From Progne subis subis (lineage: Eukaryota; Chordata; Aves; Passeriformes; Hirundinidae), in contig JAKJHU010000330.1 of assembly GCA_022316685.1 (NCBI GenBank), forward strand, positions 52,501-116,500: a DNA stretch of 64,000 bases. The letters run 5' to 3'. The position numbers and the translations under genes are program-made. Of this stretch, positions 22,571-32,850 are shown in pieces (positions within the stretch are counted from its first letter, which is position 1; each line of letters opens with the position of its first letter). The notes beneath the pieces were generated by a model. That model worked only from the letters and a program-made list of their open reading frames with translations. It was not told the origin of the DNA and ran no database searches.

Positions 22571-23579
22571 CTCCCCATCCAAAAGCATTCCAGGATTGCA
22601 TGGGGAGAAGGGGCTGCTCACTGGACTCCAGCCACTGCCTTGACTCCTCCTTGTCTCTGCTGGAGCCCACATGCAGCAGCCAAAGCCAGCCCCTTCTCTG
22701 GCCTTTCCCTGCCCTGCCCCAGGGGCTGACAGAGCCAGGGCTGGGCACAGGTGACCTTTAGGCTTTGCAGGGCTCCGGCACAGCGGCTGGGACAGAGTCA
22801 GGGCTGAGGTCACACTCTGTGGGCTGGGGCAGAGCCCATCCAGAAATGAGCCCTGGAGCAGCAGCTCTGCAGTGGTGGCCACCAGGCCGCCTTGCCAAGG
22901 GAGGCTTCTGGCCATGGCCTGGAAGCAGCTGCTGCTGCCAAGGTGCCTTTGGTGGCCTCAGGCTCTCCCTGGCACAGCTCCCAGCACGGCACTCTGCACT
23001 TGTGCCCGAGGCCTTCACTGTGCTGGGGCTGGCCTGGGGCTTTTCCTGCAGTGGGATCTGCCCTGGTCCTGGCACAGGAAAGGCAGTTCCTGCTGGAGCA
23101 GGAGGCTCTGCCTGCAGTGGGCTCAAACAACTCTAAAAAAGGCCTATTTACTTGAGAATTGCTTTCTAAGAAAGATATTCTAATATTGTAACAACTCCTA
23201 TACTGTGGAGTAAATAGCTCTTTCTTTTATTTACTCTGTGGTGTGAATAAATCTTTCTGTCTAATCCTGATCAGAATCAATCATAGTTGTGTCTGTATAA
23301 ATATATCTGGTATTCCTTTGTTAATCCCGTGGGACAAATTGCATTGCAGTTCAATCCACCTCTCCAATCTTATACACATAAACCTTTGACAAAATGTGGG
23401 GATGGGATTGCATCCAGCCACTCCCAGTCTTCTCTCTTAGATGGAATTTTAAAATTCTATGCATCCTGAAGGAGTTTCAGGATCCATAGTGGCTGTTGGG
23501 TGTCATTTCTCCACCTCATGACTCAGCAGCAGTTTCTCCAATGAAGAAATAAAGCTTTTGCCTGAAGCTCCCACTCTGC
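22571..23579. other. Non-coding DNA
   Basis: GC-rich up to about 23130 with overlapping low-complexity frames on both strands, then AT-rich. I see no gene, RNA or repeat family here. Confidence 0.3.
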
Positions 23580-23900
23580 CCATGACAGGAACCCCTCTGA
23601 GTGTCTGGGACATCCCGGCTCTTTGGCAGCCTGGGGACTCCTGGGATGTCACTGTGGAGCCCCCGTGAGTGCCTGTGACAGATCGGTGCCTTTGCAGCCC
23701 AAGGTGCCCTGGGATGTCACCATGGAATGGCTGTGACTGCCTCTGGCCACAGGGCTCTTGAGCATCCCCAGAAACCCCTGGGAGGTCTCCATGGAGCCCC
23801 TGTCTCTGCCTGTGACATTCCAGCTCTGGAACAGCCTGGAGACTCTTGGAAAGTCCCCATGGACCCCTCTGAGTGCCTGTGACAGCTCGGTTCCTTAGCA
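23580..23900 (+). repeat. Degenerate ~70 bp tandem repeats
   Basis: Repeated blocks of the kind GAGTGCCTGTGACA(T/G), then (G/C)GGCTC(T/G)TTGCAG, CCTGGGAC and GGATGTCACCATGGA, at roughly 70 bp spacing, about four to five units. They lead directly into the 41 bp array. Confidence 0.6.
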
Positions 23901-23901
23901 G

Positions 23902-24065
23902 GCAACCATCACCAGCCCCTGTTGCTCTGGTCAGTTTCCATGGCAACCATCACCAGCCCCTGTTGCTATGGTCAGTTTCCATGACAACCATCACCAGACC
24001 CTGTTGCTATGGTCAGTTTCCATGGCAACCATCACCAGCCCCTGTTGCTAGGGTCGGTCCCTTGG
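23902..24065 (+). repeat. 41 bp minisatellite, four units
   Basis: Four head-to-tail units of 41 bp, beginning GCAACCATCACCAGCCCCTG and ending near GGTCAGTTTCCATG, starting at 23902, 23943, 23984 and 24025. The last unit is one base short or diverged. Within-array differences are few. Confidence 0.9.
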
Positions 24066-24187
24066 CAGCTCCATGCAGATCCCATGCCAGGGGTGGTTCC
24101 ATGGACACCAGCATCAGGCCTGGAGCCAGAGCCCGTTGCCATGGCAACCATTTGCAGTCCCATTCCCAGGGCCATGGGATCCCAGAA

Positions 24188-24530
24188 GCACAGAATTGGC
24201 TGAGTTGGGAGGGAGCCATCAGGATCCTCGAGTCCAGCTCCTGGCCCTGCACAGGACACCTCAACAATCCCAGCCTGGGCCTGGCAGCAGTGTCCAAACG
24301 CTGCTGGAGCTCCCAGAGCCCTGGAGCTGTGACCTTCCCTGGGAGCCTGTTCAGTGCCCCAGCAGCCTCTGGGGGAAAACCTTTTCCTGACATCCAACCC
24401 TAAAGCTGCCCCGACTCAGCTCCAGCCCTTCCCTCCAGTGCTGTCCCTGGGCACCAGAGTGAAGAGGTTCCCACAGCCCCCAGCCAGGGACCCGCTCTCC
24501 CAAGGCTGCTGCCAGGGCAACCAGGGCTGG
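24188..24530 (-). repeat. CR1-like fragment, antisense
   Basis: Reads from a CACAGAATTGGCTGAGTTGG start, the complement of a CR1 tail, through TCCAGCTCCTGGCCCTGCAC and GTGTCCAAACG. This is a familiar antisense CR1 layout in bird genomes. Confidence 0.6.
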
Positions 24531-24994
24531 CACCAGCTGGGATGCTCAGTTTCCACGGGCCAGGGATTAGGAATGGGATTCCCCAATTTTGTTCTGCTAA
24601 AACTGTGCTGCCGCTGCTTGCTGCCTCTCCAGCCTCCCATGGAAAGTACAAAAGACAAAGATCCTGGCCTGGGATAAGAACAATTACTGGGAACAGCAAC
24701 AAGATAAGGAACAACTGGGAACAGAAACAATATTGATAACAGAAGGGATAAGACAAACAATATACAGGGAAAACTTAAACACTGACTGGCGCTTCCCAGC
24801 CACGTTATTTCCTCCTGCTGGGAAAGGACACCCTTGTCCTTAGGAAAAAGAGAGAGGGTCCCTTTCCTGCCCTGGCAATGACCTGAGATGGGATCAAATA
24901 CAATGACAGAGCCATGGCCACACACTCATGCTCTTTGATCCCACCTCACATCATTTGCCAGGGCAGGGAGAAGGACAGGTGTCTTCTCAACATG
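24531..24994 (-). other. Probable 3' UTR/flank of the zinc-finger relic
   Basis: No coding signal. Purine-rich AAC/GGA-type tracts at 24640-24780. Lies immediately 3' of the last finger on the minus strand. Confidence 0.35.
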
Positions 24995-26354
24995 GATCAT
25001 GGGAAATGTGGGTCACCAGGGCTCTGCCCAATGTGTGTCCTCTGATGGGGTTGAGGTTGGAGACTCACATGAAGCTCTTCCCACAGTTGGGGCACTTCCA
25101 GGGCTTCCCTTACCGGTGCCTCCGTTGGTGTCGGCTCAGGTGAGACCTCTGGGTGAAGCTCTTCCCACAATGGGGACACTCGTAGTGCCTCTCCCCAGTG
25201 TGGATGCGCCGGTGCCTGATGAGGTGGGAGTTGTACTTGAAGCCCTTCCTGCAGTCGGGGCAGTGTAAGGGCCTCTCCTCTGTGTGAATCCGCTGGTTCA
25301 CGAGGAGATTGGAGCTGGTCTGAAACCTCTTCCCACACTCGGTACACACGTATGGGCCTCTCCCCAGTGTGGATCATTTGGTGGATGATCAAGTTGGGAC
25401 CTCTGCTTTAAGCCCTTCCCACATTCCCCACACTTGTATGGCCTTTCCTCAGCCATGGAGGTTCTGGTGGCAGATCAGGCTGGAGCGCTGCCTGAAGCTC
25501 AGGCCACACTGCTCACACTCATAGGGCCGTTCCCTGGTGTGGATCCTCTGGTGGCGGATCAGGTGGGATCTCTGGCTGAAGCTCATCCCACATTGCCCAC
25601 ACTCGTAGGGCCTCTCCCCAGTGTGGATGCGCCGGTGGGTTGATGAGGGTGGAGTTGTGCTTGAAGCCCTTCCTGCAGTCGGGGCAGTGTAAGGCCTCTC
25701 CTCTGTGTGAATCCGCTCATGCACGAGGAGATTGGAGCTGGTCCTGAAATCTCTTCCTGCACTTGGGACACTCGTAGGGCATCTCCCCAGTGGTGGGTCC
25801 TCTGGTGTCTGATCAGGAGGCAGTTCCAACTGAAGCTCTTTCCACACTCCAAGCACTTATGGGCTTCTCCCCATCATGAGGCTGTTCAGGGACCACCATT
25901 TCAGAGCCCCAGCTGAAGCTCTGTCCACCTTCCTGGCACAGGGTGGGTCTTTCCTCCTCAGAGCACCCTGGGATGGGTTTGGAGCCCCTCTTCCTCCAGG
26001 ATCTCCGGGGCTTCTCCTCCCTTTGGATTTCTGCACCGTGGAGCTGCTCAAAACCTGTTCCACGAGGTTCTGCTGCGGAGATTTGTTCTCCCTGGTCTCC
26101 ATCCTCAGCTCCTTGTCTGGGGGAGGAAGGACAAGGACAGGATGGGATTTGCCTCCATGCACAGGGAAGGGGAAGGAGATCCTCCCAACACATCCCCGGC
26201 AGCACGGCATCGGCAGCGGGGTCTGTCCTGCAGCCAGGGGCCATGCTGGGCTGGGAGATGGAGCAGGAGAGATGGGGAAAGGGGCACTGACTTCGTCCTC
26301 AACTGCCTGGTTGTCCTGGGGCATCTTCCTCTTCCTCACAGCCTTCTCCTCCAT
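24995..26354 (-). pseudogene. C2H2 zinc-finger protein pseudogene (tandem fingers)
   Basis: On the minus strand an ATG at 26354 begins a short first coding exon (26292-26354, [20 protein letters not shown]...), followed by a GTCAGT donor. The next exon begins near 26116 after a CCCCAG acceptor with [21 protein letters not shown], a leader typical of passerine multicopy zinc-finger genes that lack KRAB or SCAN. About ten finger units follow down to 25000, with CxxC...HxxxH and TGERP/TEERP linkers: [48 protein letters not shown] and others. The fingers lie in at least three frames (25110-25349, 25449-25856, 25583-25852), some paired Cys or His are lost, and a stop falls in the last finger. The simplest exon edges do not join in phase. 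It would have been a nuclear DNA-binding protein; it is not functional as assembled. Confidence 0.85.
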
Positions 26355-26859
26355 CTGGCCAAGGTTTGGGAATGAGAAATCCTTGTTTGGGGAAAAAATA
26401 CAATGTATGAGAACACTGGATTAATCGAGTTCCTCCTGCCCAAGTCCATCGTAGAAAGTCATTACTGCATCTGGTGCCCATAGAAACCTCCAAAACACCA
26501 AGATTCATTCCCCCAAAATAAACAAATGACCAAGGTTCAGCAAAAACACCCAACCATGAGTTTTCCCTCTCTGGCCTCTCCACTTTGGGGTCCCTGGATG
26601 CCCCCCCAGGGTGGCTGCAGATCAATTTTTGTATTGGTGTTCCTGCTCTCTGGGCTGCTGTGGCTCCAGGGAATCCAGGAGGTTCCACTTCTCTGGGATC
26701 ACCACATTGGTATCACAGGTGTCTCAGGGGTCAGCACTGTCTGGGGTCCCTCTTTCAGGGGCCTAGGGTATCCATGGGTCCCCCCTTGTCCATGCTCCCA
26801 ACATGTGCAGGCTTCTGGAACACTCCCAGCTCTCGTGCTGCCCATTTCTGCTCCCCCCA
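26355..26859. other. Intronic or 5' region of the zinc-finger relic
   Basis: No exon recognised between the first coding exon and the CpG-rich stretch. A run of C at 26598-26606. Confidence 0.3.
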
Positions 26860-27419
26860 TTTCCGGGTTTCCCTCCCAGCCCTGCTGGGTACCGGGCGAT
26901 CCCCAGATGTCTCTGGGCTGACAATGCAGCCCCTGAGGCGGGCAGAGGCAGCCCCAGCACGGGGGGACCCTGCATCCTACGCTCCCTCAGCAGCTGCGCC
27001 CAGCCCCGGGCACAGAGCTCCGTCAGCCCCCGCCGCCCCCTCCCCAGGGCCCCCAGGGACCCCCGCAAGCCGGGGCTGGCTCTGAGCGAGGCGGCCCCCG
27101 AGCCCGGCTGCGTGGCCAGAGGGGCACGGGGAGCCCGGGGCCTCTGTGCCAAACGCTTCCCCTGCTCTCCCTCAGCCTTTGCCCGGCCCGGCCGGCCCCC
27201 CGAGCCCCGCCAGGCCCCGCACGGCCACGGCCGGCCCGGGCCGCTCCCCCTCGGAGCCCGGCCACACGGAGCCGCCTGCGCCGGGGGCCCACGGGCCGCC
27301 GAGCGCTCCCCGGGCCGCCCGGGCCTCGGCCCCGAGCACAGAGCTCTGCCCGGGGGCCCCCCGGCCCAAGGCGGCGGCTCCGGGCCCGGGTGGCCGCTCC
27401 CCGGCTCCCACCACTTGCC
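26860..27419 (-). promoter_or_regulatory. CpG-rich stretch, likely promoter region of the zinc-finger relic
   Basis: Very GC-rich with many CpG and GGCCC/CCGGG words, unlike its neighbours, and about 0.5-1 kb upstream of the zinc-finger first coding exon on the minus strand. Bird multicopy zinc-finger genes commonly start in such islands. The long frames in it on both strands (up to 214 codons) are composition artefacts. The antisense LTR at 27420 cuts the island: GC-rich sequence resumes at 28085. Confidence 0.55.
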
Positions 27420-28084
27420 TGACTTATTAAAGAAATATTGGTATTAATATAGTATTCAATACCCAACTGTGACAGACAAAATCTCTCTAACAGTTTAAAG
27501 TGTATGTTTATTACGGCCGGGCAGCACAGCGGGATATTTCCCTAATTCGCATTGCAAATTCACAGGCAATTACAAAGCCTTTTATTTACAAAAGTGTTGA
27601 ATACCCAAAATACAAATACATATTCATAGCCCTGTCACCTCCCATTCCTCGCTTCGTATGCTAATTGGACAAAAAAGGCTATTAAGCACGCGTAGTTTGT
27701 TTCCTAAAATGAGTCAGGGTCTATTCTGGGGAGGGGTCACCACAAATGAGGAAGTAAGATGCGTCTTCCTCGTCCTGACCTTTCTACCTTTTCAATGCAT
27801 TCGTGACAAGAATCCTTGGTAGAACTTATAGCTTCCTGTGTTGAATGGGTTCTCTAAGCAGGAAGTCTGCAGTTATCTTATATCTTATTTACCGCATTTG
27901 GTTTTTGTTACAAGCACAGCTGCATAAAGCTGACAAGCAATGAGTTACTAAATCTGGGATAGCTTAGCTAAGATCCCGCTTCTGTTAACTGCGAACAAAG
28001 CTTACCCTATCTACTTCAGCTAATTCAGCAACTTATTCTCTTAACTTTCTTAAAAACCCTTAGTTCCTTCAAATTAATGTCTCA
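27420..28084 (-). mobile_element. Solo LTR, antisense, of the ERV-2-like group
   Basis: On the minus strand it begins TGAGACATTAA at 28084 and ends AATAAGTCA at 27420 (665 bp), with the polyadenylation signal AATAAA at 27512-27507. The terminal TGAGACAT and the AATAAACATACACTTT-like region are shared with the ERV-2 LTRs. The remnant at 58493-58976 matches it over most of its length. No internal retroviral sequence adjoins, and no clear target duplication was found. Confidence 0.8.
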
Positions 28085-28429
28085 CGCCCGGGGCCGCCCC
28101 GCCTGATCCAGGGACTGCGCCCAGCGCTCCCCACACCCCTAGGCCTTCAAACCACTGGGGGCATCTCCACAAAAAAACATTTCCCCCATGCCCTTCAAGA
28201 AACACTGAAATCCCAACCAGCCATCACCCCCCGACAAAAAGTAATCCAAAACACAAAACTACAAACCAACCACTTCCACCCTGTCCTCATGTGCCTTCCC
28301 AGGGACCCCGACCCCATGGGAACACCCCTGGATCGGGACAAAAAGCTGCTCCCCTGCAGGCACTTGGAACACCCACCTGAGGCCCGGCCCTGGCACACGG
28401 CTCCCAGCAGCTGCCCCGCTGGCGCAGGC
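28085..28429. other. GC-rich flank
   Basis: Continuation of CpG-rich sequence to about 28150, then A/C-rich non-coding DNA. Nothing recognised. Confidence 0.3.
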
Positions 28430-28800
28430 AGGGCTTTGGAGCTGTCACCACCGTGGTGTCACAGAGAGGGGAACGCTGGGGCTGTGCCGCTCCTGCCCCG
28501 GCCCCAAGAGCTCTGCCAGCGCCTGGAGGAGACACAAAGGCTGAGCCCAAGGGTGAGAACTGTAGAAGGGGCTGAGCTGGGAGGGAGGCAGCGGGATCAT
28601 GGAGTGCAGGCCCTGGCCCTGCACAGACAGGCCAAGAGTGGCAGCCTGGGCATTCCCGGGAGCGGTGTCCAAAGGCTCCTGGAGCTGCGGCAGCCTCACA
28701 GCTGTGACCATTCCCTGGGGAGCCTGGTGAGTGGTCAAGGCCCCTGCAGGGGAAGAAGCTTTTGCTGGTCTCCAGCCCGCAGCTGGCCTGGCCCAGCCCC
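28430..28800 (-). repeat. CR1-related segment, inverted copy of 47525-47905
   Basis: The whole stretch reappears reverse-complemented at 47525-47905 at high similarity. Internal phrases such as GGCCCTGGCCCTGCACAGAC and GGTGTCCAAAGGCTCCTGGA resemble antisense CR1. A short tail of the same repeat is at 63930-63990. Confidence 0.7.
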
Positions 28801-29275
28801 AGCCGTTCCCTGGGGTGCATTCCCTGCTGGCCCCGGGGCAGAAGTCTCAGCTGCCCCTGCTGCTGTCCCTGGGCAGGAGGCGCAGCCCCCGGGGAGCTCT
28901 GAGCTCCGTCTGCTGCTGGGCTGCGGCCGAAGCGAGCCAGTGCCGGCAGAGCTCTGGGGAAAGGTCCCGGCCCTGGCTTGGGGCTGGGCCAGAGCCCAGG
29001 GAGCAAATCAACTTGCAGCTGCTGCCCCAGAGCAGGGAAGAGCAGGAATTGCTGGCTGGGAGAGACTCTTGCCAAGGGCCTGCAGCACCAGGACACAGGC
29101 CATGGCTGGACACTGCTTGGGGCCAGGGTGAGCTGGGATGTGGGGATGGACTTGTTCCCTGGGAGGGCGGTGGGGCCCTGGCACAGAGTGGGAGGAAAAG
29201 CTGCGGCTGTCCTGGAATGGCTGGAAGTGTGCAAGGGCTGGTTGGAGGGGACTTCTTGCCCAGAAGGCATTGATG
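28801..29275. other. GC-rich DNA, possibly further CR1-like sequence
   Basis: Phrases such as CTGCTGTCCCTGGGCAGGAG resemble decayed CR1. The long frames on each strand conflict and lack domains. Confidence 0.3.
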
Positions 29276-29340
29276 GGATTGGGATGGGTTGGGATGGGAT
29301 GGGATGGGATGGGATGGGATGGGATGGGATGGGATGGGTG
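29276..29340 (+). repeat. (GGGAT)n microsatellite
   Basis: About twelve near-perfect GGGAT/ATGGG pentamers. Confidence 0.95.
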
Positions 29341-29623
29341 AATGTAATGTGGGGTGTAATTGCAGTGTGGGGGTGGTAGTAAAGTTGGGAGGAGTAGGGA
29401 TTGCAATTGGGAGGATGGGGTGGTTTGGGCTCCTGGAGTAGGGGAGTAGAGAGAGGGAAATCAAGAAGCAGTTTTAAAGGCTGCTGGTGCTTTTAGGAAT
29501 TTTGAGGCCTGGAAGTGTCTTGTGAGAGGTTGCAGTGAAATTGGGAAGGCTGAGATTAAGGTGCTGTGCTGTGCAGGGCTGAGGGTGGACTGGCAGTGAT
29601 TTTGGGAGGGTAAGGGTACCTGC

Positions 29624-29704
29624 TCGAAAGAAAGAAAGAAAGAAAGAAATGAGAGAGAAAGAAGGAAAGGAGGAAGGAAAAAGGAGAGAAGGAAGGAAGG
29701 ATTT
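29624..29704 (+). repeat. (GAAA)n and purine-rich microsatellite
   Basis: GAAA repeats at 29624-29650 followed by GGAA/GAGA purine runs, abutting the LTR end of ERV-3. Confidence 0.9.
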
Positions 29705-30537
29705 TAAATTAAGCTCTATATATCCAATTTAATAAGCAAGAATGTTGAATTTAGCAGCAATGCAATTTTATGTAAGTAGCATTTTATAATCAAGCATATA
29801 CAAAAATTCGGCAGTGATTAATTAAAGATAAGTACTGTTTGGATAAAGCATAAGCAAAACTGACCAGGGTACCGAGGGTGGCTTCTCACCCTACCTCACG
29901 TACAAAACAAAGTAATCCAAGTTAAACTTATATAATGTATGCTAATGCATATTCATTAATATTTCCCGTGAATCTCTTCCTATTTCCAATTCTTAAAATC
30001 TACGTCACTATACTACATAGCTCATGCTCCACTTGTTGTTAGGGGGTCTTCTTGTCTTTTTGGTGGTCTTCTTCAGATGAAGGCTCATCATCTTCCTCGC
30101 ATCCTATGGATAACTTTACTGGTTGCACGTGCGATCTAAGTTTTGCATTTTACATAACTAAGCATGTTCCAAAAAGTAGTTATTTCATGGATCAAACCAC
30201 CACCCAAACTCCCTACCTTGGAATAGTCCCGACTTTGTCCATCTCAAGGCCAGTTCTATCTTAAGACATCCTGTATCCCATAACATCTGCAAAGGGCCCA
30301 TCTCCGTACCTTGGAGTAGTCCCAGCTTTGGCCAATCCAGCTTTGAAACTCTTGCTTATCTCAAACTGCATCCTGTATCTTATTTTTCTCATGGAGCATC
30401 TGCCAAGGGGCCCATCTGCTCTGTAACACAATTGCATATACTTCTTCCTTTCCTACTTCGTAACAAGTATTTTCTAAAATATATTTCTAAAACATTAATA
30501 TAGTTACAATTAGCATGAATCATTTTCATTTATTACA
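29705..30537 (-). repeat. ERV-3 3' LTR
   Basis: Starts (minus strand) TGTAATAAATG at 30537, just after the purine tract, and runs to about the (GAAA)n tract. AT-rich with internal partial repeats (CTTGGA(A/G)TAGTCC on the plus strand at about 30219 and 30311). No second copy exists in the window, so the 3' limit is approximate. Confidence 0.65.
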
Positions 30538-30540
30538 ATT

Positions 30541-30562
30541 TCCCCCATTTATCTTTTTAATC
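30541..30562 (-). promoter_or_regulatory. ERV-3 polypurine tract
   Basis: On the minus strand AAAAAGATAAATGGGGGA precedes the LTR start. Confidence 0.7.
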
Positions 30563-30602
30563 ATATTAATTTGTGCTTTTTAATTAAAACTGAATCTCGA
30601 TT

Positions 30603-30809
30603 TCATTTATATTCCAAATAATCCAGGTTTCCATGCTCTCTCATTTCAGCCTCTAATTTTTCTAACATCTCCCATGCTTCACCAAACTTTTTGCATTCCT
30701 TCTCAAATTTGGTTGACATCTCTTGTGCTACAGTAGTCTCTTTATGTTCAGTCAACATCTCTTCGGGTCCTTTCTTTTGAGTGTGAGTAAGTTTAGCTTT
30801 TAATATCAA
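30603..30809 (-). CDS. Coiled-coil-like ORF between env and the 3' LTR (ERV-3)
   Basis: A 68-codon frame (TTG at its open end; first ATG near codon 18) ends about 40 bases before the purine tract. The residues are mostly Glu/Lys/Met/Leu with heptad-like spacing (KFEKECKKFGEAWEMLEKLE) and end in DYLEYK. It lies after the env stop at 30869. A short frame just upstream (about 30810-30865) may be its beginning, separated by one frameshift. After the env of ERV-5, a short decayed frame with a similar opening sits at about 57757-57830. An extra 3' gene in this slot would be a feature of a complex retrovirus. No family is recognised, and chance openness at this length is possible. Confidence 0.4.
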   Translation of the reverse strand: MILKAKLTHTQKKGPEEMLTEHKETTVAQEMSTKFEKECKKFGEAWEMLEKLEAEMREHGNLDYLEYK

Positions 30810-30868
30810 TCAAAGCATTTGGTTTCCCTTTTGCTGCCAATTCTGGATCAATGGGCATTGCTGTAATT

Positions 30869-32850
30869 TTACACTCCTTGTATCACTGGGTGGATTAGTC
30901 TAATAAGACATGGAATCATGCATGGTAAGAATAACAATCCTAATCCAGAACATAACAGCATAAATCCCACCTTCTTCCACCAGGCTCCTCCAAAGTGGTT
31001 ATCCCACCAATCCATTCTTTAGAATAGAATTCCACTTTTGAACAGGTATGTGTGCCACCTCTTTAATTTCTTCAGCAAGTTTTGTGATGGCTTCCCCATG
31101 ATCATCTCTCTCCACACAGCACTCAGATTCCTTAAATCTTCCTGCAAACTCCCCTTCTTCAGCCAACAGATAACCTAGGGCAATTCTGGTTTGATATACA
31201 AATGCTCACATTTGTGAATGCTGCTTGGCCAGTAACTTCAGGGCATCAGAAGTATGGTTTGATACAACCTCCACTCCCACCTGGAGTCTTATCGACCGAT
31301 TCAATAGATAAATTGGGGTCCTATATCCCCAGATCCATCCTCAGCCCAAGTTGCTGGGTCATAATATCCTATGATTCTTTCTGCAGGCCATTCTTCTTCC
31401 CCCCATTCCTGGTTTCCCCCTGCCTTTGGGAAGTTGAGGTTTAAATCTCTTTTATTCCTTTCTCAGAGTCTCATCAAGTGGTGTTCCCAGTATATTGCTC
31501 CTAGACCTTGGTATGATCAAGAAGGAGGGTCGTCTAACTCCTAAGGTACAGGTTCCCTTCCCACTTTTTAGGTAATTCACTCTATGCTCATTGCCCACAA
31601 ATGCAATATATTCCATCAGGGGCTTTCCCTTTAGTATCTGTTTTTTCTTGTTGTTCCCAGTAGGATTTTAGGTCTTTTTTTGGATTGGTAGGGGTTAGCT
31701 CCAGGACTTTATGCCAGCAAAAATCAGTTTGATTATTCCACTCACAATTCATTTCCTTTGTTATTCCCCAATACCCAGTAAAAGTTTTTAGTCACCAGGT
31801 CTTAGTTTTATTATCCGAATTAACTAGGAAAATAGATATACATCGAGTATATCCTACTACTTCATTATATTTCCTTCCTCTCAAGTTACACAGAACTGTT
31901 CCAATTACTTGATGACTCAAAATCCATCCTTGAGGTTGTTTTAATGTCTTGGAAATTTGAGTATGATTCCATTTGAAAAATTGTTTCGGAGCTAGACTCT
32001 CACCTCTCCACAGCCACCTTTCAGCCATTCTAAGTCCCCCACAGATCCAGCACTTGGATAATCCTAATTCTGTAGCAATTTCTTGCATCAAATCTACAAA
32101 AGATTCTTAGTTGAGGCTGTCAAATCTCAGCCACTATACTGCTGTTTGAATTGTTCATACAGCTTATCCAGTCCTTTAATTTTTTCCCTATGGCCTTTTT
32201 ATGTATTTATTTTGTTTCTTTTTGTTTTTCTTCTTTTTACCTTAGTGCTGTACCTCCTATACCTATACTTGGATCATTCCCATTCTCATCTTACTCAAAA
32301 CAAAAATGTTTTCATATTGAGGACAAATTTGATCACTGTAAGGATAAGGAGCTGGTCCATTAAATCCTAAATTTTTCCCTACCCAATCCATTTTTTTATT
32401 TTTAACAGAAACATCTATAAAATTGCTGTGATCGTAGCAGGCAGCACTAACATGTGGATGTGCCACGAACACAAATTCCATCTTGTCCTTGACCCACATG
32501 GAGTGATGGCATTTATTACAGGGATCAACATTATTGGGACTTTGTTTTTGCATCGATTGTTCTCTCAGTGCCCACTCTTGTGCTGCTTCTTTTATTATTG
32601 TTTGTTCCTGCATTGCTCATTCCCTTCTCTCATGGACTCTGTCCAGAGTGGCTCCATAGTTTTGGCCAGTTGCCAAGGGCATCACCACAAACACAGTGAA
32701 AATAATCCTCAGGAGTTTTGACTTTCTACCATCCTCAAAGCCCTTTGGGTTGCAGCTAAGGGCCAAGATGTCCAGGATTCTTGTCAGCAAGTTTATGTCC
32801 TGGGATCTAGTCACTGTGCATTTGGTCTCACTGGTACCCTTGGCCTCATG
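30869..32850 (-). pseudogene. env: Env remnant (ERV-3)
   Basis: Minus strand, from the leader to the transmembrane end. The leader holds a hydrophobic signal (KLLRIIFTVFVVMPLATG) followed by QNYGATLDRVHERRE, with its frame ending at 32617. The surface-subunit pieces are at 32263-32613 and 31792-32091. The second includes LSKCWICGG, the CxxC of gamma-type SU, and PQGWILS. The TM part around 30880-30990 reads a membrane span (KVGFMLLCSGLGLLFLPC). Pieces are in different frames with stops. The leader occurs again at 33821-34054 because of the 1.2 kb tandem duplication. Confidence 0.75.

Noticed and set aside
23902..24065. CRISPR-like array of four regular repeats
   Set aside because: Units are contiguous with no unique spacers, and the host is a vertebrate; it is a minisatellite.
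28287..29270. 327-codon minus-strand ORF and overlapping 280-codon plus ORF
   Set aside because: Both lie in GC-rich CR1-related repeat DNA and mirror each other.
29276..29340. Interstitial telomere repeat
   Set aside because: The unit is GGGAT (5 bp), not TTAGGG.
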